Shown here one piece after another: positions 25,401-32,679 of a stretch of DNA of 64,000 nt. How positions within the stretch are numbered: position 1 is the stretch's first letter; each line of letters begins with the position of its first letter. Source of the DNA: Larkinella rosea (GTDB lineage: Bacteria > Bacteroidota > Bacteroidia > Cytophagales > Spirosomataceae). Both the position numbers and the translations under genes were made by a program. Under the pieces are notes generated by a model that worked only from the letters and a program-made list of their open reading frames with translations, made no database searches and was not told where the DNA came from. Location: contig NZ_RQJO01000011.1 of NCBI RefSeq assembly GCF_003858635.1, forward strand, positions 186,001 to 250,000. Direction: 5' to 3'.

Positions 25401-26200
25401 AAGAACAAAAAAGGCACGCCGAAGTACAGCATAACCACCCGCAGCACCACCAGGTAGAGCGCCAGAATGACAAAACCGGCTCCATAATGACGGCTTCGTC
25501 GCAAATTCAGCGTACGGCGGATGAGGTAAATCCCCATAAAAAATACCGACAGCAGGGCCAGCACCACCGTATTGACCGGCGAGGTCTGGTTCTGGTAGCC
25601 TTCCAGTTGCGGAGGTACAACTGTAAACAGAAAAACCGGTGTCTGGTCGTACATACTCCGGTAGATGCTCCCCTTTTCGAGCGTGATTTTCTGGGGAGGT
25701 AACGAGAACAGATCCGGATTAAACCCCGACCGCAGGTAACTGTTTTCAATCTGGTATTGGCGGTAGACGTTCACCAGCGAGAAGACTTCCAGCGAATCGG
25801 CTCCTTTCCGGATAAACTGCCGGTTTACGAGGTATTTCCCCTGCGGAAAAGAGATAAGTTTGGGGTAAATAATACTCTTGAGCCGCTGATAATCAGGGAT
25901 AAATCGGAAATCGGACCAGTAGAGCAGCTGCTTATTCCGAAAAATATAATAGGGGTATTTGGTTTCAAGACTCAAGTCTGCCAGCTTGTTCGGAATCGTG
26001 TCCTCCATGAGCTGACTGATGCGCTGAAGCTCTTCTAAACTGGTGTTGAGTTCGGTTTTAATCCGTTGTTGAGTCGTCAGGAGATATTGTTCGTCAGCCG
26101 CACTGATTGCCCCTCTTTCCAGCACAGAATAGAAGAAAACCGACAGTCCGAGTGCCAGAATGGAAAGAATGAGGAATATATGCTTGTTGAGTATACTCAC
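22445..26200 (-). CDS. Large membrane sensor histidine kinase
   Basis: 1251 residues. A TM helix opens the protein (HIFLILSILALGLSVFFY), followed by an extracytoplasmic domain and some seven to eight further TM helices to about residue 480. A second sensor region and another TM pair follow to about 960, then a HAMP linker (SYWASNVLTKPLKIITQKI), HisKA with His1027 (VAHEIKNPLTP), and the ATPase domain (LINSVQS, DNGAGVPE, GSGLGLAIAKRG). The size and domain order match a conserved Bacteroidota kinase whose signal I do not know; no receiver gene is adjacent. The gene stands alone, with the HNH island on one side and a HesB-like gene on the other. Confidence 0.93.
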   Translation of the reverse strand: MSILNKHIFLILSILALGLSVFFYSVLERGAISAADEQYLLTTQQRIKTELNTSLEELQRISQLMEDTIPNKLADLSLETKYPYYIFRNKQLLYWSDFRFIPDYQRLKSIIYPKLISFPQGKYLVNRQFIRKGADSLEVFSLVNVYRQYQIENSYLRSGFNPDLFSLPPQKITLEKGSIYRSMYDQTPVFLFTVVPPQLEGYQNQTSPVNTVVLALLSVFFMGIYLIRRTLNLRRSRHYGAGFVILALYLVVLRVVMLYFGVPFLFFETHLFNPRYFGSSVVAPSLGDQLLNCIVVVILALYLASTFYRTRSYYWLLRQSDGLKAAVSVATVVISYSVFYGCFHELNTVYEKSGFTLDITLSLSFSSMKLACLLVFIGISTVFFLLQHVFSSLFIRLNLTLWRGIVWFTIGSALAVLIFWQSSTPMPWILGIQAVYFMVLYISRFPRALYSFRYKTTLYLFFTAFICASVATYVVYNQGLKKDLINKREFGKQLQVKNDAFGEFLLNKSRTTIMQDPDILRALTSDTILVRERIQQRVKNILQDNYFSRYAIDVLVFNKSTQSLDSQQTEAAYQHFANRFYQDRYRTQYTGLYFINDGGNNFKKQYIQFLDINEGENVVGHIVLDLKLNQNLPSTSYPELLIDRKFIQAPETDVYNFGFFSPDKRFLYSNREYNYELGFPKEELDNAALYDEGISYNSYKHVGLRDESGQIVIVSSKNYPLRNIFSNFSFLYLVLILYILLLILAYTIRFGLSRFYINYSTKTQLYLNAAFFLPLVLVVAITFGVISSNYDAYQENTYLTNAKNISSNFLPIWTKYLQSGTSEAYIEEELEKITQDDDIDISVFDVQGNLCCSTQPLVYESGHLSKRINAEAYIHLVERKENQVLLTESLGTKTYRTAYASIKSYDGKLRGMLGISHFSSEPELEHQMIDVVSTALSVFTGLFMIFLLVSYWASNVLTKPLKIITQKIRKTNLDRFNEPLDWKSDDEIGLLIGEYNRMLIKLEEKKQALSQSEKQSAWREMAKQVAHEIKNPLTPMKLTLQHLQRTLQTDNPTARRVLQRTLETLLDQIDNLSDIATSFSDFAKMPLPKNELFEITSVINKAADLYADDGKISLVRDISPYPVMVMGDRQLIGRILTNLIINSVQSVSSDRKPVIQLRLRVTDEHINIEICDNGAGVPEAIRSKIFLPNFTTKEGGSGLGLAIAKRGIEHAGGSIWFETETGEGTTFFITLPHIPPIGTASGLKGESIGLN

Positions 26201-26283
26201 AACAAAAAAAAATGATAGAGGCTTCCGATAGTTATAATAACCCCAAAATCATGCCAAAAATAATGGCACTTTTCGGGCCGCTT

Positions 26284-26610
26284 TTAAGGATGAATGGCGG
26301 CCGTTTGTTCCGGTTTCTGAACGGTAAAACCGCGTTCTTCTTCTGAATTTTCGTAACCAACCTCTACCCCGAGTACGTAAAGCAGGTGTTTCCGGTCAAT
26401 AATGACCCGAATGGAATCAATTTCGTAGACCTCATCTGTTTGTCCGGGCTGGTCGAAACCCAGTAACCACGACGAACCGCACCCACCGCCCCGAATGCCG
26501 ACCCGTAAACCGTAGGTGTCCGGAATTTTGTTCGCCCGAAACGTGTCTAAAATTTGAACACGGGCTTCGGCCGTCAATTGAACCGGATTTTCGATACCTT
26601 CACGAAACAT
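26284..26610 (-). CDS. HesB/IscA-fold protein with a single conserved Cys
   Basis: 108 residues. The A-type scaffold pattern is clear: PVQLTAEARVQILD, GLRVGIRGGGCGSSWLLGFD and SIRVIIDRKHLLYVLGVEV. A-type Fe-S carriers normally have three Cys, one in the middle and a CxC near the end. Only the middle one is here; the C-terminal segment reads ERGFTVQKP. It may have another ligand set, work as a dimer with other metals, or have lost the carrier function. It is divergent from the gene at 26788. Confidence 0.85.
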   Translation of the reverse strand: MFREGIENPVQLTAEARVQILDTFRANKIPDTYGLRVGIRGGGCGSSWLLGFDQPGQTDEVYEIDSIRVIIDRKHLLYVLGVEVGYENSEEERGFTVQKPEQTAAIHP

Positions 26611-26787
26611 ACGAAGTAAAAATTCTGTTTGCTTTCTGAAATTTACAAACTTTGCCCCACAATATCGCCACCCGTTTCCAGTTTTCCGTATACGGTTTTG
26701 TTACCGAACGAGCTGATCAATGCGGTCATAGAATCATTAACCGGTAATGGATCAACGAAAGCCGGAATCGACCATTGAAAATTACGT

Positions 26788-27312
26788 ATGGACTTTATTC
26801 CTGATTTATTAAAATTGCTGGTTCCGGCCGGGCTTGTTTTATACGGCATGTATGTAACGGTGAAACTGATGCTCGAGCGCGAAACCGAAAAACAACGCGT
26901 TGATCTGAAAAAACGCTATGCCAGTGAATTGACCCCGTTGCGGTTGCAGGCTTACGAACGCATGGCCTTGTTTCTGGAACGCATCACACCCGCCAATCTA
27001 TTGCTGCGATTAAGCGGAGAAGTGCCGGTGGCGCTGGAATTCCAGCAGTTGCTGCTGCGCGAAATCCGGGAAGAATACAATCACAACGTTTCCCAGCAGA
27101 TTTACATGAGCCAGGCGGTTTGGGAAAACGTGCAAAATGCGATGAATGAGGTCGTTTTACTGATTAATGAAGCCGCCGGTGAAATCGCGCCGGAGTCACC
27201 AGCCCTGGATTTGTCCAAAAAGATTTTCGAGAAAATCATTCAGAAAAATAGTCAGCCGACGGCTGCCGGTCTCAAAGCCGTGAAAGACGAAGTGCAAACG
27301 GTTTTTCTCTAA
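26788..27312 (+). CDS. Conserved Bacteroidota membrane-anchored protein (DUF7935-like)
   Basis: 174 residues. One N-terminal TM helix (LLKLLVPAGLVLYGMYVTVKL) is followed by a charged helix KQRVDLKKRY and the diagnostic stretch PLRLQAYERMALFLERI, then EYNHNVSQQIYMSQAVWENV. The pattern agrees with the DUF7935 family common in Bacteroidota, which has no known function. The soluble part is nearly all helical and faces the cytoplasm by the positive-inside rule. Its stop codon is directly followed by the long inverted repeat at 27314. Confidence 0.82.
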   Translation: MDFIPDLLKLLVPAGLVLYGMYVTVKLMLERETEKQRVDLKKRYASELTPLRLQAYERMALFLERITPANLLLRLSGEVPVALEFQQLLLREIREEYNHNVSQQIYMSQAVWENVQNAMNEVVLLINEAAGEIAPESPALDLSKKIFEKIIQKNSQPTAAGLKAVKDEVQTVFL

Positions 27313-27313
27313 C

Positions 27314-27423
27314 GTACCCACGGACCGGCGGGCGGCCCCGTTTAGTCCGTGTTTTATCCCATATTCGAGTATCCTGACTTAAAAACACGGACTAAACGGG
27401 GCCGCCCGCCGGTCCGTGGGTAC
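27314..27423. repeat. Perfect 42-bp inverted repeat, GTACCCACGGACT family (copy A)
   Basis: Left arm 27314-27355 and right arm 27382-27423 are exact reverse complements, with a 26-bp loop. Outer ends are GTACCCACGGAC and inner ends TAGTCCGTGTTTT, shared with copies at 28402-28489 and 3365-3387; here a GC-rich block (CGGCGGGCGGCCCCG) is inserted between. It separates two convergent genes and would form a very stable hairpin in either transcript. Confidence 0.92.
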
Positions 27424-28273
27424 CTAAAATTTCGGAGGATAAGACCAGTGCTTCAGCCAGGCGGTTTTTATTGATAGCCAGCGGAATGCCTTCTTTTTCG
27501 AGTAAATAGACAAGTTGTTCCGTTGGTAAATTACCGGTCAAATCATCGGACGCCATCGGGCAGCCACCCAGACCGTGCAACGCACCGTCGATGCGACGAA
27601 CGCCCGCCCGCAAAGCCGCCCGTACTTTTTCGGTGACCTGTTCCGGCCGGGAATGCAGGTGCGCACCGAACTCGATTGTCGGAAACGTGTCCAGTAAATA
27701 GTTGAATAACGTCTCGATTTCTGCGGGTGTCGAAGAACCAATGGTATCGGAGGGCGCAATGATTTCAATACCGGTTTGGGACAAACGTTCCGTAAACTGG
27801 CCAACGATTTCGGGACTGTATGGATCGCCGTACGGGTTACCAAATCCCATGGAAAGGTAAACCACCAACTGTTTCTGATGACTTACGCACAATTGCTGCA
27901 TGGATTCCACGTCGGCAAAAGCCTGGGTGATGGTTTTGTTGGTATTGCGCAGTTGAAAGGTTTCGGAAACCGACAGCGGAAAACCGAGGTACTGAATCTC
28001 TGGATACGAAACCGCCTGTTCGGCTCCGCGCACATTGGCGACGATGGCCAGTAATTTTGTTTGGGTGTCGGTTAAATCCAGACCCGCCAGCACTTCCGCC
28101 GTGTCGCGCAGCTGCGGAATGGCTTTGGGTGACACGAAACTGCCGAAATCGAGCGTGTCGAAGCCAACCCGCAACAACGCATTCAGGTACCGGATTTTAT
28201 CCGGAGTTGGAATAAAATCGGTCAAGCCCTGCATCGCATCGCGGGGGCATTCGATTAGTTTAAACGAATTCAT
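27392..28273 (-). CDS. Hydroxymethylglutaryl-CoA lyase
   Basis: 293 residues. It is a TIM-barrel enzyme of the HMGL family: KLIECPRDAMQG at the start, then DFGSFVSPKAIPQLRDT, the metal ligands in GAHLHSRP, and the signature DGALHGLGGCPMA with the active-site Cys. It cleaves HMG-CoA to acetyl-CoA and acetoacetate in leucine breakdown, or acts on a related acyl-CoA. The final residues GTHGPAGGPV and the stop lie inside the inverted repeat, so the natural C-terminus is altered. It is divergent from mutS2. Confidence 0.92.
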   Translation of the reverse strand: MNSFKLIECPRDAMQGLTDFIPTPDKIRYLNALLRVGFDTLDFGSFVSPKAIPQLRDTAEVLAGLDLTDTQTKLLAIVANVRGAEQAVSYPEIQYLGFPLSVSETFQLRNTNKTITQAFADVESMQQLCVSHQKQLVVYLSMGFGNPYGDPYSPEIVGQFTERLSQTGIEIIAPSDTIGSSTPAEIETLFNYLLDTFPTIEFGAHLHSRPEQVTEKVRAALRAGVRRIDGALHGLGGCPMASDDLTGNLPTEQLVYLLEKEGIPLAINKNRLAEALVLSSEILGTHGPAGGPV

Positions 28274-28401
28274 GGTTTAAAATGGCGGATTTAAACGAAA
28301 GCTGGTTGATTTCAGGCCGTTAATTGACTTTTGCGGTGTAATTTTGCGGTTTTTACAAAAAAAGCAATCGAACTGGTTTTCCGTTGCCGGTGTTATTTCT
28401 G

Positions 28402-28489
28402 GTACCCTTGTATCCACGGACTGTCAGTCCGTGTTCGTTTTCATTCCAGCTATTTAGAATTAAAACACGGACTACCAGTCCGTGGGTAC
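28402..28489. repeat. GTACCCACGGACT-family inverted repeat (copy B)
   Basis: The right arm AAAACACGGACTACCAGTCCGTGGGTAC pairs with a left arm that has the same core but a 6-base insertion (GTACCC-TTGTAT-CCACGGACTG) and an extra CG before TTTT. The 21-bp loop differs from copy A. It lies in the divergent promoter region between HMG-CoA lyase and mutS2, ending 22 bp before the mutS2 start codon. Confidence 0.88.
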
Positions 28490-28511
28490 ATAACAACAAG
28501 AAGAACAACAA

Positions 28512-30935
28512 ATGCTTTATCCCGATTCATTTGAACAAAAATTAGGTTTCGATAAAATCCGCGACTTGCTCAGGCAGGCTTGTATGAGTCCGCTGGGGCA
28601 GTCGTATGTGGATAAAATCCGGTTTTCCGACAATTTCCAACTAATCGATAAAATGCTGCGGCAGGTGGCCGAGTTCAAAACCATCGTGCAGTATGAGCCG
28701 GAGTTTCCGTCGTCCAATTATTTAGATATTCGCCCGCAGCTTGGCAAAGTCCGGATCGAGGGCATGATGCTCACGGAAGAGGAATTCTTCGATCTGAAAC
28801 TGACGTTGCGGACCATTCAGTTGTGCCTGCGGTTTTTGGCCGGAAAAGAAAAGGACGTTTACCCGTACCTGACCGAACTCGCGGATTCCATCACAGTTGA
28901 TAAAAAACTGACCGACGCCATCGAGCGTGTGATCGACGACCGGGGCCACGTCCGCGATTCGGCCTCGCCGGAACTCGCCAGCATTCGCCGTCGCATCATT
29001 ACCGAACAGGCGGGTTTGCGCAAAAAACTGGACGGAATCATGCGGAATGCCCGTCAGCAGGGCTGGATGCCCGACGATATTTCGCTCACGATCCGGAATG
29101 GCCGCGTCGTGATTCCGATTTCGGCGGAACATAAACGGCGACTGAAAGGCTTCATCCACGATGAATCGGCTACCGGGCAGACGGTTTTTATTGAACCGGC
29201 GGAAGTGTTCGATACCAACAACGAAATCCGCGAAATGGAGTACGAAGAACGGCGCGAAGTGGCCCGCATCCTGCGCGAGCTGACCGCCCTGATTCGTCCG
29301 TACTTGCCTGAATTGCAGCGCGCTACGACCTTTCTGGGCCTGATCGACTTCATTCGGGCGAAGGCTCGGTTTGCGCTCCAGATCGACGCTGGCATGCCGA
29401 AGCTGGTCAACCAGCCGTTGGTCGACTGGCTTCAGGCCCGGCATCCGTTGCTGCATCTTTCGTTTCAGAAACAGGGCAAAAAAGTGGTTCCGCTCAATCT
29501 GCTGCTCGATCCGGGGCAGCGGATTCTGATTATTTCGGGGCCGAACGCCGGGGGTAAATCGGTGGCGCTTAAAACGATCGGGTTGCTGCAATACATGGTG
29601 CAGAGCGGTTTGCTGATTCCGGTGATCGAAGGCTCCACGGCCGGAATTTTTCAAAACCTGTTCATCGACATTGGGGACGAACAATCGCTGGAAAATGACC
29701 TCAGTACCTACAGCTCGCACCTGACCAGTATGAAGGCGTTTGTGACGATGGCCAACCGCAAAACGCTGTTTCTCATCGACGAATTTGGTACCGGAACCGA
29801 ACCCGGTTTGGGTGGAGCCATTGCCGAAGCCATTCTGGAAGAACTGACCAAATCGGGGGCTTATGGCGTCGTTAATACGCACTACACCAACCTGAAACTC
29901 TTCGCCGATAAAACAACGGGGCTGGTCAACGGCGCGATGCGGTTTGACGGCGAGCACCTGGAACCGCTCTACGAACTCGAGATTGGTCGGCCGGGCAGTT
30001 CGTTTGCGTTCGAGATTGCATCAAAAATCGGATTACCCAAAAACGTCATCGACCGGGCGAAGGAAAAGCTGGGTTCACAGCAGGTCAATCTCGAAAAACT
30101 GCTGAAAGAGCTGGACATCGAGAAGCGGGTTTTCGCCGAGAAAAACATGGAAGTCGGTATCAATCAGCGCAAACTGGCGCAACAACTGGCCGAAACCACC
30201 GCCCTGAAAACCCGGCTCGACAACGACCAGAAAAAACTGATCAACGAGGCCAAGCAGAAGGCCAAAGCGCTCGTCGCCGAAGCGAATCAGCGGATTGAAA
30301 ACACCATTCGTGAAATCAAGGAGAACAAGGCCGAGCGCGACATGACGCGGCTGGTACGGCAGGAACTGGAACAGTTTGATAAAAAAGAACTGAAGCAGGA
30401 AGCCCTGGTTGATGAGGTAAAACCGGCAAAGACGAACGTCGAAGTTGAAGAATTTTTGCCCGATTCCGGCGCTATCGGTGTGGGTAGCTTTGTGCAGATC
30501 AAGGGGCAATCGACAATTGGTGAAGTGCTGGCCTTGCGTGGGAAGGATGCCGAAATCCGGATTGGTGATCTGAAATCCACTGTCAAGCTAAACCGCCTGG
30601 AAAAAGTCAGCCGGAAAGTTTACCGCGAAGCCGTCGGCGAAACCGCCCGCCCGAAAATGCAGGGCATCGACCTGAATGAGAAGATGATGAACTTCAGCTT
30701 CAACCTCGACATTCGGGGTCAGCGGGGCGAAGAAGCGATGGTGGAACTCGATAATTTTATCAACAATGGCCTGATGCTCGGCTATTCCGAGCTCCGGATT
30801 GTGCACGGCAAAGGCGATGGCATTCTGCGAACCTTAGTCCGAAACCACCTCCGAACCTTTCCGCAAGTGATTTCCATGAAAGACGAACACGCCGACCGGG
30901 GCGGGGCGGGGGTGACGGTGGTGAAACTGTCCTGA
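28512..30935 (+). CDS. mutS2: MutS2 family ATPase/endonuclease
   Basis: 807 residues, normal for MutS2. The core and clamp helices cover about 1-300. The ATPase has Walker A at 343-350 (GPNAGGKS) and Walker B LFLIDEFGTGTEP. A long coiled coil runs from about 510 to 640 (KAKALVAEANQRIENTI), and the C-terminal Smr nuclease domain shows LDIRGQR and the HGKG motif. MutS2 limits recombination and rescues collided ribosomes in other bacteria. It lacks the mismatch-reading domain of MutS. Its leader contains repeat copy B, which may affect expression. Confidence 0.97.
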   Translation: MLYPDSFEQKLGFDKIRDLLRQACMSPLGQSYVDKIRFSDNFQLIDKMLRQVAEFKTIVQYEPEFPSSNYLDIRPQLGKVRIEGMMLTEEEFFDLKLTLRTIQLCLRFLAGKEKDVYPYLTELADSITVDKKLTDAIERVIDDRGHVRDSASPELASIRRRIITEQAGLRKKLDGIMRNARQQGWMPDDISLTIRNGRVVIPISAEHKRRLKGFIHDESATGQTVFIEPAEVFDTNNEIREMEYEERREVARILRELTALIRPYLPELQRATTFLGLIDFIRAKARFALQIDAGMPKLVNQPLVDWLQARHPLLHLSFQKQGKKVVPLNLLLDPGQRILIISGPNAGGKSVALKTIGLLQYMVQSGLLIPVIEGSTAGIFQNLFIDIGDEQSLENDLSTYSSHLTSMKAFVTMANRKTLFLIDEFGTGTEPGLGGAIAEAILEELTKSGAYGVVNTHYTNLKLFADKTTGLVNGAMRFDGEHLEPLYELEIGRPGSSFAFEIASKIGLPKNVIDRAKEKLGSQQVNLEKLLKELDIEKRVFAEKNMEVGINQRKLAQQLAETTALKTRLDNDQKKLINEAKQKAKALVAEANQRIENTIREIKENKAERDMTRLVRQELEQFDKKELKQEALVDEVKPAKTNVEVEEFLPDSGAIGVGSFVQIKGQSTIGEVLALRGKDAEIRIGDLKSTVKLNRLEKVSRKVYREAVGETARPKMQGIDLNEKMMNFSFNLDIRGQRGEEAMVELDNFINNGLMLGYSELRIVHGKGDGILRTLVRNHLRTFPQVISMKDEHADRGGAGVTVVKLS

Positions 30936-30940
30936 ACTTA

Positions 30941-31019
30941 GATTACGCGGATTCAGGGATTAAGAGGATATAAAATGGACTGCGGTAGCTATCCTCTTAA
31001 TCCTTTAATCTGCGGAATC
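30941..31019. repeat. Imperfect inverted repeat between convergent genes
   Basis: The arms 30941-30969 (GATTACGCGGATT...AAGAGGAT) and 30991-31019 pair over 29 bases with about four mismatches and a 21-bp loop. It fills the space between mutS2 and the Uma2 gene and can serve as a terminator for both. Confidence 0.8.
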
Positions 31020-31024
31020 CCAGT

Positions 31025-31585
31025 TCAAGACTCATAGATCTCCGCCAGCGTCAACGTAATCCCCAATTTCTTCAGCTTAATTGTAGCTTCCAGACCATCA
31101 TAAATCGTGTATTTCCAAAAGTCCGCCGAACGTTCGTAGACTTCGATGCCGTAGTGTTTTTGGGAAACCAGCAAATAATACTGCAGTGACGGTATTTTGA
31201 AGTATTCAAACCGTTTGTGGTAAATATCCGTCCGTTGTGAAGATTCGGAAAACACTTCGATCAACAGACTGGGCGAACGAACGACGGTTTCTGAATCGTC
31301 GGCTTGATCGGCGGGTTCGCAGGTGTAAATCACATCCGGATAAACGTATTTCTCACCGGTTTTTAGTTTCTGCTTGATGCTTTGGGAGTAAACGCTGCAT
31401 CCGCTTTTTTTTGCGACTGCTCTTAACGCAAAGGTTAGATTTTGCACAATGGTATTATGCCGTTTGGTCGTTCCAGCCATGGCGAATACTTCCCCATCGA
31501 TGTACTCATAGCGGACTCCTTCCTCCCGTTCCAGCGCTTCGTACTCTTCGAAGGTGTACAATTTTTTCCCTGTATCCGTAACCAT
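31025..31585 (-). CDS. Uma2-family (DUF820) restriction-like nuclease
   Basis: 186 residues. The PD-(D/E)xK fold of the Uma2 family is clear: YTFEEYEALEREEGVRYEYIDGEVFAMAG, HNTIVQNL, YVYPDVIYTC, SPSLLIEVFSESSQRTDIYHKRFEYFKI, and YYLLVSQK. The PDV Asp, the IEV Glu and the following Lys-rich helix make up the metal site. These genes are common in Cyanobacteria and Bacteroidota and often linked to mobile DNA; their cell role is not established. Here it is a single gene with no obvious partner. Confidence 0.9.
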   Translation of the reverse strand: MVTDTGKKLYTFEEYEALEREEGVRYEYIDGEVFAMAGTTKRHNTIVQNLTFALRAVAKKSGCSVYSQSIKQKLKTGEKYVYPDVIYTCEPADQADDSETVVRSPSLLIEVFSESSQRTDIYHKRFEYFKIPSLQYYLLVSQKHYGIEVYERSADFWKYTIYDGLEATIKLKKLGITLTLAEIYES

Positions 31586-31682
31586 AGAAAATCCGTAACC
31601 TCTTGCTTTCCTAAAAATAGCAGATTGTGGTTAAACAGTCACACCCTTTGACGGTTTAGTCTCCGACAAGTAACGCGACACC

Positions 31683-32591
31683 ATGAAGAAAGGATGGATT
31701 ATTGCGCTCGGCCTGCTGCTGATTGGCTTCGCTGGCGCTTACATTTGGTACCAGCGTCAGCAGAAAAAGGCCGCCGATGAACCGCACGGAACTGTATTGA
31801 CGCCCCGGCTGGAACTGGCGTCTTTTCTGATTACCGATATTGAAGACGATCACATTTCCATGACGATGAAGTTACTGATCGACAATCCGTTGCCGGTCGG
31901 ATTCAAAGCCTCGAAAGTGGATTACGAACTGTATATCGACACGGCAATGGTGATGAAAGACAGCTACCGCAAAACCGTCGAACTGGAAGCGGGTGACAGC
32001 ACGATGATTACCTTACCGGCGAAATTGCTCTACAAACGACTGGAATACGTCCTGAAACAGCTGGATCAACAGCATGTGGATAGCACGGTTTACACGATTC
32101 GCTCGACCTTTGATCTGGACGTACCGGTGGTGGGCCAGCGGACATTTTCGGTAAAAGCGGAAAAGAAGCTGCCAACGTTCTACATCCCAACCGTCAAAAT
32201 AACCGATATCAGCTTTGGTAAAATCGGGTTTAAGGAAACCGATCTGGCCGTTAAAGCGGATATCGAAAACCGCAATAAAATACCCTTCAGTTTCAAAGAT
32301 GCGAAGTATGTCGTCAGCATCGACGGCGACGTGGTGGCGGAAGGAAGCCAGCCGGAACCGCTATTGATCAAAGCGCAGGCTGTTACCCCGGCGGTTTTTC
32401 CGGTGACACTCAAACCCGGTACATTCGACAATGTGGCCTGGAAAGCCTTGTTTAAAAAGAAAACCACCAACTTCCTGGTGGTTTTCCGGAGTAAGCTGAT
32501 CACCAAAGAGGGCAACAGTGCCCTGGACGACAGTCAGATCGTTAATCGGATCAAAGGCACACTGGCCGACCTCAAAGAACTGAAAAAGTGA
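31683..32591 (+). CDS. LEA type 2 (WHy-domain) protein
   Basis: 302 residues. One N-terminal membrane anchor or signal (KGWIIALGLLLIGFAGAYIW) is followed by two WHy-like beta domains: about 38-150 (MKLLIDNPLPVGFKASKVDYELYI) and about 165-280 (VKADIENRNKIPFSFKDAKYVVSIDG). The repeated N-P/IPF and VDYEL-type strands are typical of LEA2 proteins, which in plants and bacteria are tied to stress or desiccation; in Bacteroidota the function is unproven. It probably hangs in the periplasm from the inner membrane. It lies 88 bp before the YfhO gene. Confidence 0.85.
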   Translation: MKKGWIIALGLLLIGFAGAYIWYQRQQKKAADEPHGTVLTPRLELASFLITDIEDDHISMTMKLLIDNPLPVGFKASKVDYELYIDTAMVMKDSYRKTVELEAGDSTMITLPAKLLYKRLEYVLKQLDQQHVDSTVYTIRSTFDLDVPVVGQRTFSVKAEKKLPTFYIPTVKITDISFGKIGFKETDLAVKADIENRNKIPFSFKDAKYVVSIDGDVVAEGSQPEPLLIKAQAVTPAVFPVTLKPGTFDNVAWKALFKKKTTNFLVVFRSKLITKEGNSALDDSQIVNRIKGTLADLKELKK

Positions 32592-32679
32592 CGCGCGGAG
32601 TTTTCGCCTTGTTAGAAAAAAGCGTTTCTTTACCCGTTATTTGACTAGCTGCTCTGAGCTTCGCATTTCGATCGATTGT

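Noticed and set aside
28722-29957. 411-codon frame antisense to mutS2
   Set aside because: Shadow of the strong codon bias of mutS2, which is clearly coding on the other strand.
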